64,000 nucleotides of DNA, taken from Schaalia suimastitidis DSM 15538. Lineage in GTDB: Bacteria; Actinomycetota; Actinomycetes; Actinomycetales; Actinomycetaceae. A program made the position numbers and the translations under genes. Below the pieces are notes generated by a model that was given only the letters and a program-made list of their open reading frames with translations, made no database searches and was not told the origin of the DNA. Positions 44,351 through 52,829 of the stretch are shown piece after piece. Where the stretch lies: NCBI RefSeq assembly GCF_000429105.1, contig NZ_AUBF01000008.1, positions 62,001 to 126,000 on the forward strand, given 5' to 3'. Position 1 is the stretch's first letter; each line of letters begins with the position of its first letter.

Positions 44351-45187
44351 CTAGTGCAGGCGCCCAGCCTGCACGTGCCGCGCGACGTCGGCTCCTATGC
44401 GGGCACCATGGATCATCGCGTCGAGGGCATGCAGGTACCAGCGCGCAACCCCCGCCGTATCGGCACGGACCCAGCCTGCCATCATTTGCGAGGCGCGCGC
44501 CGCGTCGGTGCCGTCAAGGGCAGAAATCACGGCCACGCCGGTTGGATCAACGCCACGAGTTACCAAAAGCCACCGTGCAACAGCGCTGCCCACAGCACCT
44601 GATGCTGGGGTAAATACCTCACGGAATCGGAAGTGAGCAATCAGAGCCGCGCAGAGCAGTGGTGCCGGTAGTGACGAGGCTATGAGTTCTTGAGCATAGG
44701 ACAGGTGCATGGTGTCGCGAGGGATGGCAACCATATCGGCCTCTACCCACCCACCTGCCAGCATGACGGAAGCAATATCCCGATGACAACCCGCAATGAC
44801 GCGCGGCAAGGGGTGGGCGAGCGGCGTATGTCCGTGGCGGCTATTGAGTGCCGGGAACGACGAAGCGAGATTCCATTGGCTTCGCCATATTCCAAGCGCA
44901 AGTGCCAGGCCAGGGTCGGTGTTCTTTCTGTCAAGGTTAGTATCTGACAGTGTCCATGCACGTAGATCATCCACGCTGGTACGTACGCCTTCGAGTAAGG
45001 ACAGGGCAACTGCTTCACGTATGGCGGCCTCGGCACGTGCAGCTTCCCAGGTGCGACGTAGACCCTCGTGGAAGCGGAGGCGTGTCATTGCCTCACGCAC
45101 CTGAAGAAGGCGCGCCTGTACTGCCGGATCGTCGGCCGCTTCATACAGCACAGACAACGGCGGGTTCACAAGGGCATCTATAGTCAC
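44351..45187 (-). CDS. Helical protein, possibly a degenerate Fic-like fold
   Basis: The 278-residue protein begins at GTG with AGG upstream. It is mainly helical. The region AALIAHFRFREVFTPASGAVGSAVARWLL has the position and spacing of a Fic motif (HPFxxGNGR), but the catalytic His, the Asn-Gly pair and the Arg are missing. A related gene next to the HAD phosphatase in other actinobacteria is often annotated as an oxidoreductase, but no nucleotide-binding motif is seen. It is convergent with the HAD gene. I treat the fold assignment as tentative. Confidence 0.5.
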   Translation of the reverse strand: MTIDALVNPPLSVLYEAADDPAVQARLLQVREAMTRLRFHEGLRRTWEAARAEAAIREAVALSLLEGVRTSVDDLRAWTLSDTNLDRKNTDPGLALALGIWRSQWNLASSFPALNSRHGHTPLAHPLPRVIAGCHRDIASVMLAGGWVEADMVAIPRDTMHLSYAQELIASSLPAPLLCAALIAHFRFREVFTPASGAVGSAVARWLLVTRGVDPTGVAVISALDGTDAARASQMMAGWVRADTAGVARWYLHALDAMIHGARIGADVARHVQAGRLH

Positions 45188-45269
45188 TGTCCTACCCTAA
45201 CCTTCCTTCGCATCTGCAGATCGTGGCATGTGCCAGGCAAAACTTGTGTGACGGTGCGACACTGGAGGA

Positions 45270-46298
45270 ATGCAGCGCCCCAATTTTGCTTCGCCTGCCT
45301 TCCGGTCGGCGCTATTTTCCTTGGTTTTTTCCCCGATCGCACTCACATTGCTGGGCAGTGCGATGGCTGACGTGTTGATGCGAACAGCTACGGGACAGCC
45401 CTTGGCGTCTGTGGAAGGCATGATCGGCATGGCGATGTCAGCCATCCTCATTGGATTAGTGTCAATTAACTGCGAGGATTCCGTAGCTGGCCTTGTAGTG
45501 GCTACAGTTATTTCATTGCCCATTGCCGTGCTCCAATTCTTGGGTGTGCTTCATATTCCGGGCGTCTTCTCAATGTCGACCACCGCCGATGATCTTGGAG
45601 CGTCAGCTGTGTGGAATCTTCACCCTGTGGGGATATTCGCCATCCTGCTCGGGTCGACATTGGCGGTGGCACTTAAACGTTCCGCTGTGAAACGCTGCGT
45701 CCTCCGATCTGACGAAACTTCGCGCGCGGCTCGCCTGAAGCACCAACGGATTCGTGCTCTTGTTGCGGTTGCAACAGTGCCGCTGACGCTGGCCGCGGCC
45801 TTTGCATTGGCCTCTGCCGCGCCCAAAGACAGTGGCCTTGTAGCAATCGAAGGTTTGTCTGGCCTTTTCGATCCAGCGACTTTTAATCCGGGATTGGCGG
45901 CAGTGGCGGCGTTATGTCTTGGCCTGGTGGCCTTTGCGTCGCGATGGTCTCTTTTTGGGCCGCAGGTATGCGCATGGGCATTCCTTATTTTCCCGTTCTA
46001 CCTTGTCCTACCACTGTGGGCAACGTTGAGTGGAAGCGTGGTCACACCTGGCACCAAATCCGCAACGGCCATTGCTTTGAGTGCGCCAATTTTGGCGAGT
46101 TGGGGGTTGGTACTTGCTGCTGCCACCTTGGGTGTGCACTGGGTGCGGAAGGCTGTCGCTCGATCAATAAGTGATAACGCGCCCATTGCGGACCGCAGCA
46201 CGGCAGGAACACCGGACCACAGTGCAACTGGTACACCAGACTGCAGCACGGCAGACACACCGGACCACGACACCGAGGTCAGCACAACACTGGGGTAG
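45270..46298 (+). CDS. Multi-helix membrane protein with repeat-bearing tail
   Basis: The 342-residue protein has seven or eight hydrophobic segments and no motif I recognise. Notable parts are an N-terminal helix SPIALTLLGSAMADVLM, a basic loop around residue 145 and a C-terminal soluble tail encoded by a 24-base tandem repeat (DHSATGTPDCSTADTPDH). GGAGG lies directly before the ATG at only one base spacing, which is abnormally close, so initiation may be weak or leaderless; the first in-frame stop upstream lies 20 bases away. The following gene on the same strand is also a membrane protein. Function is unknown. Confidence 0.6.
   Translation: MQRPNFASPAFRSALFSLVFSPIALTLLGSAMADVLMRTATGQPLASVEGMIGMAMSAILIGLVSINCEDSVAGLVVATVISLPIAVLQFLGVLHIPGVFSMSTTADDLGASAVWNLHPVGIFAILLGSTLAVALKRSAVKRCVLRSDETSRAARLKHQRIRALVAVATVPLTLAAAFALASAAPKDSGLVAIEGLSGLFDPATFNPGLAAVAALCLGLVAFASRWSLFGPQVCAWAFLIFPFYLVLPLWATLSGSVVTPGTKSATAIALSAPILASWGLVLAAATLGVHWVRKAVARSISDNAPIADRSTAGTPDHSATGTPDCSTADTPDHDTEVSTTLG
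46191..46262 (+). repeat. Three 24-base tandem repeats in a membrane-protein gene
   Basis: Units start with GACCGCAGC, GACCACAGT and GACTGCAGC and each ends in ACACC(A/G). They encode D(R/H/C)S(T/A)(A/T)(G/D)TP repeats. A fourth partial copy follows. Confidence 0.75.
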
Positions 46299-46406
46299 CC
46301 AAGGCGCCAGGGTCAATATTTGCCATATTTTTGCGGCGGGCCGTCACGCTTGACTCATTTGGCGCCATTAGGGAGTTATCGTGTGCCCTGAACAAGGAGG
46401 ATCTTC

Positions 46407-48230
46407 ATGTCGGAAAAAGACCAGGAATTGCCACCTCAAGGGGACCGCGACACAGACCAACCTTTCGAGGCTTCATCAGCTCACATCGCGAGCCAAAGTG
46501 TGGAAGATGCCGTTGACGAGGCCTCGGCCCTGCCATCAAATGAGGCAAGTGCCGTCGAAAAATTGGACGAGGCCGTCGCACTCAGCACACCGGACGACAC
46601 ACCCACCCAGCAGGACAAGGTCGCCACTGGTACCGCGGATGCGCCTCACGACCATGGGGCCTCAACAGCCTCCGATGCTACTTCCTCTGTTGTGGAAGCG
46701 GAGCAATCAGCCTTTGGCACCAACGAAACTGACCATGTTGACATCGAGATCACCCGCCCGATTGTCTCATCTGAGTCTTCCTCACTGCCCATCGCTGAGG
46801 AAGCCCCGACGCAGGCTGTGCCTGTGACCACGCAGGTAACAGACGGTACCAACACGCCGCAGACAGACGATACCAACACGGCGAAGACAGACACACACTC
46901 TGAAAACGCTGAGGCCGACACGGCGCAGGCAGGCGATACCGTAGTAGCGCACGAAACCTCATCGCAGGCAGCCTCAACGACTGTTGAAGCCACAGCGCAG
47001 CCAGCACCAGCACCAACACCAACACCAACACCAACACCAACACCAACACCAACACCATCGGTTGATCGTGTTGCGGAGTCAATTTGGGCTGCAGTACGTG
47101 ACCGCGAACCTGTACTCTCCGGCGAAGAAGTCACCTTAGAATCTCCAGCATTACCTGACACACGCCCCGCCGCTGCCCCCACGGAAGAATCGGGCACCCA
47201 GGCAAGCGCGGTGCCCGCACCAAACACGAGTGCGCACGACACCGACCAAGGCGCCGCCGAGACCTTAGGAAGCGCAACCGGACAAGAAACGCAAAACGGT
47301 GAGGACCGCCTCGACAATGAAGACGCCGAATCCTCCTACGCCAGCGCACACACCACGACCATTCCGGTGATGTCAGCTGACGATGCTGCCGCAGTACGAC
47401 AGGCAGCAGACATCAGCACCGATGCGCCTGTTGAAGATGTGCTCCGCAATCGCTTTGATGATGCATCAGTTGACGAAGATATCCAGTCGGAAATAGAAGA
47501 CACGATCGTCCAACGACGTTCCTTGATGGCAGCCGTTGACACCCCGGATACTCCCGCCGCGGGAGCGTGGAAGCCGCGCGCTGACGACGAAGAGGTCCGG
47601 CCCCTCCCCTCTCAAACCCCACAAAGCCTTGACGATGCGCTCTTTGACGGTGCATCACTCGCACCAGAAATGCCGTCCCGGTCAGGAGCGCACTGGTGGT
47701 CCCTCATCCTGTTCCTTCTTTTCGTTCCCTTCGCGTGGTTCCTTGCAGCTGACGCAGGCGCTCGCATGGCACTTAACCCGGCTGGCCCTGGTGTTACTGG
47801 CAACCTGTCCCCCACAGCACTGATCGAGTTGAGCGCAGCCGTTGTCCTTGCGTTTATTCTCGTATTGGCGAGCATTCGCTCTTCGCTGGGCGCCTGGGTC
47901 AGTGGCGTGATCATGCTCATTGTGGGGCTTCCATGGCTCTTTGCCCCCGCGTGGACACGCACTGTGACCGAGGCGTTCCTCGCGTGGGTGTCGAACCTGC
48001 ATGTGGTAGGCGGCAATTTCGCCCACCACATCCAAGCGTCGGGGTACTCAGGTCGGCTGACACTGCTGGCATTGGGGCTGATTGCGTTGGGTATGGTGTC
48101 TCACTCTGTTCGACGCCGTGGCCGCAAAGAAGAAGCGTTGCGTGCGGAGGTCGAGGTCGTCAACCCTACCGGCGCACATTTCACTGCCCGCGCACGCCGC
48201 AAGGCAGAAAAGGCAGCGGGCCTACGTTAA
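46407..48230 (+). CDS. Membrane protein with long acidic disordered region and Pro-Thr linker
   Basis: The ATG follows AGGAGGATCTTC. Of 607 residues, the first 430 or so are acidic, rich in Ala, Thr, Asp, Glu and Ser, and surely disordered. They include the linker PAPAPTPTPTPTPTPTPTPS encoded by a hexanucleotide repeat. The C-terminal 180 residues hold about four helices (WSLILFLLFVPFAWFLAADAG, LIELSAAVVLAFILVLASI, VSGVIMLIVGLPWLFAP, LTLLALGLIALGMV) and a basic tail. No signal peptide is visible, so the acidic part probably stays in the cytoplasm. Function is unknown. Its stop overlaps the convergent nth gene by four bases. Confidence 0.75.
   Translation: MSEKDQELPPQGDRDTDQPFEASSAHIASQSVEDAVDEASALPSNEASAVEKLDEAVALSTPDDTPTQQDKVATGTADAPHDHGASTASDATSSVVEAEQSAFGTNETDHVDIEITRPIVSSESSSLPIAEEAPTQAVPVTTQVTDGTNTPQTDDTNTAKTDTHSENAEADTAQAGDTVVAHETSSQAASTTVEATAQPAPAPTPTPTPTPTPTPTPSVDRVAESIWAAVRDREPVLSGEEVTLESPALPDTRPAAAPTEESGTQASAVPAPNTSAHDTDQGAAETLGSATGQETQNGEDRLDNEDAESSYASAHTTTIPVMSADDAAAVRQAADISTDAPVEDVLRNRFDDASVDEDIQSEIEDTIVQRRSLMAAVDTPDTPAAGAWKPRADDEEVRPLPSQTPQSLDDALFDGASLAPEMPSRSGAHWWSLILFLLFVPFAWFLAADAGARMALNPAGPGVTGNLSPTALIELSAAVVLAFILVLASIRSSLGAWVSGVIMLIVGLPWLFAPAWTRTVTEAFLAWVSNLHVVGGNFAHHIQASGYSGRLTLLALGLIALGMVSHSVRRRGRKEEALRAEVEVVNPTGAHFTARARRKAEKAAGLR
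47001..47056 (+). repeat. Hexanucleotide tandem repeat (CCAGCA, CCAACA)
   Basis: Two CCAGCA units are followed by seven CCAACA units, encoding Pro-Ala and Pro-Thr pairs. Loss or gain of units would change the linker length but not the frame. Confidence 0.9.
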
Positions 48231-48889
48231 AGGCCGATACGCGGGCAATGGGAACGTAGCGCACAGGTGCCACACGCAGGGTTTTTTGCGCTGCACACCG
48301 CTCGCCCGTGGTCGATGAGTTGGTGGGATAGCCTCGTCAGGTTGATACCTGGCGAGGCTTGCTCCACTACGGCGACAATCTGACGTTCCGCAATGGCAGG
48401 GTTTGTCGAGGCGGCCCATCCGAAGCGCCTCGACAAGCGGCCGACGTGGGTGTCTACCGTGAGATACGATCCGCCGAACCAGTTACCCAATACGACATTA
48501 GCTGTCTTGTGGCCGACCCCCGCAAGGGCTTCAAGGTGGGTGGCAACACCGGGCACCTCACCGCCGTAATATTCGACAAGGTCGTGGCTAAGCGCAATGA
48601 TATGAGCTGCTCGACGACGCTGAAAACCTAGCGGGCGCACGACAGCTTCCACTTCGGTGATAGGTGCCTGGGAAAGGCGGTGTGGTGTCGGCCATTTGCC
48701 AAATAGAACTGGTGTGACCTGATTGACACGCACATCCGTGGTTTGTGCCGAGAGCACCGTTGCGACCAGCAATTCAAAGGCATTGCTGTGATTGAGTGCG
48801 CATCGAGCATCAGGATAGAGATGATTAAGGCCATCAATCATGGCAAGTATTTCGTCTACTGCGCGCGGCACTGTGTTTTTTTGCGTCAC
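48227..48889 (-). CDS. nth: Endonuclease III, DNA glycosylase/AP lyase
   Basis: GTG 48,889 gives 220 residues, the normal length; the open frame extends 101 codons further into the crp promoter and start region but has no similarity there. Motifs are LLVATVLSAQTTDVRVNQVTP, the helix-hairpin-helix LEALAGVGHKTANVVLGNWFG with the catalytic Lys, VDTHVGRLSRRFGW with the catalytic Asp, and a four-Cys iron-sulfur site CSAKNPACGTCALRSHC. It excises oxidised pyrimidines. It is divergent from crp, as in mycobacteria. Confidence 0.92.
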   Translation of the reverse strand: MTQKNTVPRAVDEILAMIDGLNHLYPDARCALNHSNAFELLVATVLSAQTTDVRVNQVTPVLFGKWPTPHRLSQAPITEVEAVVRPLGFQRRRAAHIIALSHDLVEYYGGEVPGVATHLEALAGVGHKTANVVLGNWFGGSYLTVDTHVGRLSRRFGWAASTNPAIAERQIVAVVEQASPGINLTRLSHQLIDHGRAVCSAKNPACGTCALRSHCPRIGL

Positions 48890-49006
48890 AGGCGCATAAT
48901 AGATGTGATACAGGCAACCGCGCGCGCGAACGTGCGCAACTTCATTGGTTGCCCCGCAGCAGTACTCCTGCGGATACTCGTAGACAAGAACGGAGACCAG
49001 CCTCAT

Positions 49007-49690
49007 ATGATCGGCGACGGAAACTTCATTAGTCAGGTCCCCCTCTTTGGAGGCCTCGACGAGGCTCAGCAGATTTCTCTGCAACAAAAGATGGGGCACA
49101 CCACCCTCCGCCGCGGCGAAACCCTGTTTGACGAAGGCGACCTTGGTGACCGCCTCTATATCGTCACTGAAGGAAAGGTGAAACTCGGCCACACGTCAGC
49201 AGATGGCCGCGAATCACTGCTCGCCGTCCTTGGCCCAGGTGAAATCATTGGTGAACTCACCCTTTTCGATCCAGGCCCGCGTTCAACCACTGCCACCGCA
49301 GTGTCCCCCGCATCCCTCCTATTCCTCGAACATGAGGATCTGATGGAAATCCTCGATACGAACCCCACGCTGGCCAAGCATATGTTGCGCGCCCTTGCAC
49401 AACGCCTGCGGCGCACCAATGAATCACTATCTGATCTGGTGTTTTCTGATGTTCCCGGCCGTGTGGCTAAGGCACTGCTTGACCTGGCTGACCGTTTCGG
49501 TAACACCACTGACAAGGGCGTGCATGTGCCGCACGACCTCACCCAGGAAGAATTGGCTCAACTCGTTGGCGCTTCTCGCGAAACTGTGAATAAGTCACTG
49601 GCAGACTTTGTTTCACGTGGATGGATCCGCCTTGAAGGACGCGCCGTTACGCTCCTTGACGTTGATCGCCTTGCGCGTCGCGCACGCTGA
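49007..49690 (+). CDS. glxR: Crp/Fnr family regulator, GlxR-like
   Basis: From ATG 49,007 the protein has 227 residues, the length of corynebacterial GlxR. The cyclic-nucleotide pocket is GELTLFDPGPRSTTATAV, with the Arg-Ser pair that binds the cAMP phosphate. The helix-turn-helix is LTQEELAQLVGASRETVNKSLADFVSRGWIRLEG. It should be a cAMP-responsive global regulator. The frame is open further upstream over nth, but that part is not conserved. A CRP-like half site TGTGATAC occurs about 100 bases before the start, so autoregulation is possible. Confidence 0.9.
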   Translation: MIGDGNFISQVPLFGGLDEAQQISLQQKMGHTTLRRGETLFDEGDLGDRLYIVTEGKVKLGHTSADGRESLLAVLGPGEIIGELTLFDPGPRSTTATAVSPASLLFLEHEDLMEILDTNPTLAKHMLRALAQRLRRTNESLSDLVFSDVPGRVAKALLDLADRFGNTTDKGVHVPHDLTQEELAQLVGASRETVNKSLADFVSRGWIRLEGRAVTLLDVDRLARRAR

Positions 49691-49697
49691 ACACTAA

Positions 49698-49735
49698 GGG
49701 CGGGTCGCTACACCATGTGGTGTAGCGACCCGCCC
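49698..49735. terminator. Perfect inverted repeat after crp
   Basis: Eighteen-base arms, GGGCGGGTCGCTACACCA and TGGTGTAGCGACCCGCCC, are separated by two bases. The hairpin lies seven bases after the crp stop and between crp and the convergent DUF4177 gene. Confidence 0.8.
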
Positions 49736-49800
49736 TCACGTTATCTACTCTGTGTTTCCGCGGTGGCTCAGCACTTCATGTTGGCGCAGCACCTGCTGCC

Positions 49801-49965
49801 TTATTTCTCGCCTTTTGGTCGCCTCAGGTAGGCAACCAGATTGTCTGAACCCATCGGCCCAGGGATGACTTGAACAAGTTCCCAGCCATCAGCGCCCCAC
49901 TGGTCAAGGATGGCTTTGGTGGCGTGAGTCAGTAGCGGCACAGTTGCATATTCCCAAGTAGTCAT
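49801..49965 (-). CDS. DUF4177-like small protein
   Basis: The minus strand from ATG 49,965 encodes 54 residues: MTTWEYATVPLLTHATKAIL, then DQWGADGWELVQVIPGP and a tail LRRPKGEK. The WEYATVPLL start and the DGWELVQV block are the marks of DUF4177. AGGATC precedes the ATG. In mycobacteria a DUF4177 gene lies between crp and whiB4 as here, which supports the call. The function is unknown. It is too short for many gene finders. Confidence 0.8.
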   Translation of the reverse strand: MTTWEYATVPLLTHATKAILDQWGADGWELVQVIPGPMGSDNLVAYLRRPKGEK

Positions 49966-50130
49966 AGGCAGATCCTACGCGCACTAAAGGTTATTCACCA
50001 TACTGCCCCCGCCTCGGACCGTGCTGTTCAAAAGCCTTGGGTCGGAATGGCGCGCTGCCTCAGACCATGCTGCGTCCCCGCATTAAGCCAAGCTGCACCC
50101 CACCTCGACAATGGCGACGCGTAGGGAGGC

Positions 50131-50466
50131 TTAGGCTCTGACCCGGGCGAGGATCCGCGGGACCTTGGGGGCGCGAATCTCGCAGGCCAACGGATCGTCG
50201 GAGGTAGTGATCCACTCTGCCCAATCAGTCACATGCGGATAGTGTTTGAGCAGCGCTCGGCGTTCCCGCTCTGTCAAGCCACCCCATACGCCATAATTTG
50301 CTGACGATTGGAGCGCGTCAGCCAAACATTCCAAACGCACCTCGCACTCCATGCAGCGAAGTCGAATTTGCCTTTGCGAGGCGCCCTGAACAAAGAGTGC
50401 ATCTGGTTCATACTCGGCACACAGTGCGCGTGCAACCCAACTTTGATCGTTGCCATCGAGAGGCAT
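50131..50466 (-). CDS. whiB: WhiB family iron-sulfur regulator, WhiB4-like by position
   Basis: The 111-residue protein has the four cluster Cys of WhiB proteins (16, 38, 41 and 47, with CMECEVRLEC) and the signature GVWGGLTERERR. WhiB proteins bind a redox-sensitive 4Fe-4S cluster and modulate transcription with sigma factors. Its position beside a ponA2-like gene equals that of WhiB4 in mycobacteria, a redox regulator. The C-terminal part has a basic stretch (RAPKVPRILARVRA) suitable for DNA contact. The 165 bases downstream to the DUF4177 gene contain nothing more. Confidence 0.93.
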   Translation of the reverse strand: MPLDGNDQSWVARALCAEYEPDALFVQGASQRQIRLRCMECEVRLECLADALQSSANYGVWGGLTERERRALLKHYPHVTDWAEWITTSDDPLACEIRAPKVPRILARVRA

Positions 50467-50661
50467 GTCTTATCTCCTTTTGGGGTCATCATTGACCTTT
50501 CACATGCGACGATACACAATAACTAGTCGCCACTGCAAGCCAGCATCCAACCCAACAGTTTTCAAATATTTGACTAACGCTGCTTGAAATATGCATTTTC
50601 ACGCATTAACACGGTTTTTTTCACAATGGCAATTGTCTCGAAGGGACGTATCCTTAGAGCT

Positions 50662-52827
50662 ATGGCAAAGACCCGCAAACGTTCAGTGAGCCTCGCACAA
50701 TTACTTACGCTGCTCCTCGCCTTCCTGCTGTTTTCGGGAACGCTGGGACTACTGAGCGCAGGCTTACTTGTCCCCGCCGCGGGTTCTGCCGCCGTGGTCA
50801 CCAAGACTGTACCCAAGGTCTTCGAGGACCTGCCTGGCGATCTACAAATCGTCCAACCTGCAGAAGAATCGGTCATGCTCGATGCGGGCGGCAATATCAT
50901 TGCCCGTTTCTACGACAAACAACGGGTTGTTGTCGCTTCAGACCAGATCGCTGCCACAATGAAGGCTGCAATAGTCGCCATTGAAGACAAGCGTTTTTAC
51001 GAACATGTTGGTGTTGATGCCACAGGTATTGGCCGCGCATTCATCAATAACCTTGGCGGTTCAGGTACACAAGGTGCCTCGACTATCACCCAACAATTCG
51101 TCCGAAATGCTCTCCAGGAACGCGGATATCTCGAAGGTGACCCAGACTTAGTGAACTCTGCGGTGGAGCAGACGCCTCAGCGTAAACTCCGCGAAATGAA
51201 ATATGCGATGGCCCTTGAGAGGCGCATGTCCAAGGATGAGATCCTCACTGGCTACCTCAACATCGCCCCCTTTGGTCCCATTACCTACGGGGTGGAGGCC
51301 GCTTCACAACGCTATTTTTCCAAGAGTGCTGCAGAACTCGACTGGGGCCAGGCTGCATTGCTCGCCGGTCTGGTTCAGTCGCCAGTGGAATATGACCCGC
51401 TGACAAATCCCGAAGCCGCACAAACCCGACGCGATATCGTCCTTGGCGTGATGAGGAACGAGCAGATCATCACCGAAGAGGAATACCAACAGTACGTTGC
51501 TATTGCGGTACCTGACCAACTCAATCCAACGGTCACCCCACAGGGGTGCCTCGGCGCCTCTGATGTAATGGCATATTTTTGCACCTACGTTGTCAAAGCG
51601 TTTCTTGCAGACGAATCCTTTGGTGCCACTGCCGCTGAACGTGACCACCTTTTAAAGACCGGTGGCCTCACCATTCGCACGACCATTGATCCGACGAAAC
51701 AACAACATGCCTACAACGCCTTGGTTGGGACCATCCCCGTTGACGACGCTTCAGATGTCGACACAGCGCTCGCATCCCTTTCCCCGTCGACAGGCCAAAT
51801 CGTCGCGATGGCTCAAAATACGGCCTTTGGCCTGGAAGAGGGTCGGACGATGAATAACTACGCAGCGGATGGACACTTCCAAGTGGGGTCAACCTTCAAA
51901 CTGTTCTCACTGATCCAGTGGTTCAAAGAAGGACATTCTGCATACGAAGCCGTTGGCCGCGCCAACCGTGTTTACACAAACGGCGAATTCACCTGCGACG
52001 GCGCACCCTATGTCACCAGCCAATATCGCGTGACTGACTTGGGTGGCACCTTGAAAGATGGGCCAATGGACGTTATTCGGGCAACGGGTACCTCTGCCAA
52101 CCAGGCCTTTGTCAATATGGGCACCAAAGTTGACTTCTGTGGCATTTTCCAAACCGCAGCCGACTTTGGTTTCACTAAGGAAGACGGCTCACCAATCGAC
52201 GCCTACCCGTCAAATATCCTTGGCTCCGCTGAGGCCTCACCATTGGCGTTGGCAGGCGCCTACGCGGCCATCGCCAATGATGGGAGCTACTGCGAGCCTC
52301 AGTCCATGACCACAGTGACCGACAATAACGACAACGTCATCAAGGAATACCAGCCGCAATGCCGTGAAGTAGTCACACCAGGCGTGGCGCGTCAGGTCGC
52401 CACCATCCTCACCCGCTCTACCAGCGGCTACTACAATGCGACGCGCCTTGCTGGGGGACGTCCTTTCGCTGCAAAATCAGGCACAACGAACTCTAACGCG
52501 AATACGTGGCTTGCCGGTTTTACCCCCGAACTGGCCACAGCGGCATGGGTTGGGCATGCCAACGCCTCACAAACACCGGTCAATAACGTCACCATTAATG
52601 GGCGTTACTACAGTGCAATCTATGGTGAAACCTTCGTCGGGCAAAATATTTGGGCACCCTATATGAGCGCCGCATTGGAGGGTACTCCCATCACGCCGAT
52701 TAACACTGCGTACATCGGTGCCCCTGCACCCGCACCCACGCCTCGGGTCGAGACCCAGGAGCAAAACCAAACAAACTCAGGTGCCCAGGCTACCGACGCT
52801 CCACAAGAAGCAACGGAAGGGGACTAA
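50662..52827 (+). CDS. ponA: Class A penicillin-binding protein, PonA2-like
   Basis: I use ATG 50,662, which begins MAKTRKRSVSLAQLLTLLLAFLLF; the frame also has an ATG 26 codons earlier. The 721-residue protein has one helix, then a GT51 glycosyltransferase (AIEDKRFYEHVGVD and TQGASTITQQFVRNAL), and a transpeptidase with SxxK in QVGSTFKLF, SxN in GTSANQAF and KSG in AAKSGTTNS. It polymerises and cross-links peptidoglycan. The Pro/Gln/Ala-rich tail is likely disordered. It is coupled to the metallophosphatase downstream and divergent from whiB. Confidence 0.93.
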   Translation: MAKTRKRSVSLAQLLTLLLAFLLFSGTLGLLSAGLLVPAAGSAAVVTKTVPKVFEDLPGDLQIVQPAEESVMLDAGGNIIARFYDKQRVVVASDQIAATMKAAIVAIEDKRFYEHVGVDATGIGRAFINNLGGSGTQGASTITQQFVRNALQERGYLEGDPDLVNSAVEQTPQRKLREMKYAMALERRMSKDEILTGYLNIAPFGPITYGVEAASQRYFSKSAAELDWGQAALLAGLVQSPVEYDPLTNPEAAQTRRDIVLGVMRNEQIITEEEYQQYVAIAVPDQLNPTVTPQGCLGASDVMAYFCTYVVKAFLADESFGATAAERDHLLKTGGLTIRTTIDPTKQQHAYNALVGTIPVDDASDVDTALASLSPSTGQIVAMAQNTAFGLEEGRTMNNYAADGHFQVGSTFKLFSLIQWFKEGHSAYEAVGRANRVYTNGEFTCDGAPYVTSQYRVTDLGGTLKDGPMDVIRATGTSANQAFVNMGTKVDFCGIFQTAADFGFTKEDGSPIDAYPSNILGSAEASPLALAGAYAAIANDGSYCEPQSMTTVTDNNDNVIKEYQPQCREVVTPGVARQVATILTRSTSGYYNATRLAGGRPFAAKSGTTNSNANTWLAGFTPELATAAWVGHANASQTPVNNVTINGRYYSAIYGETFVGQNIWAPYMSAALEGTPITPINTAYIGAPAPAPTPRVETQEQNQTNSGAQATDAPQEATEGD

Positions 52828-52829
52828 TA

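Noticed and set aside
48890-49192. N-terminal extension of endonuclease III
   Set aside because: The extra 101 codons overlap the divergent crp start and have no similarity to Nth; the 220-residue form is the normal length.
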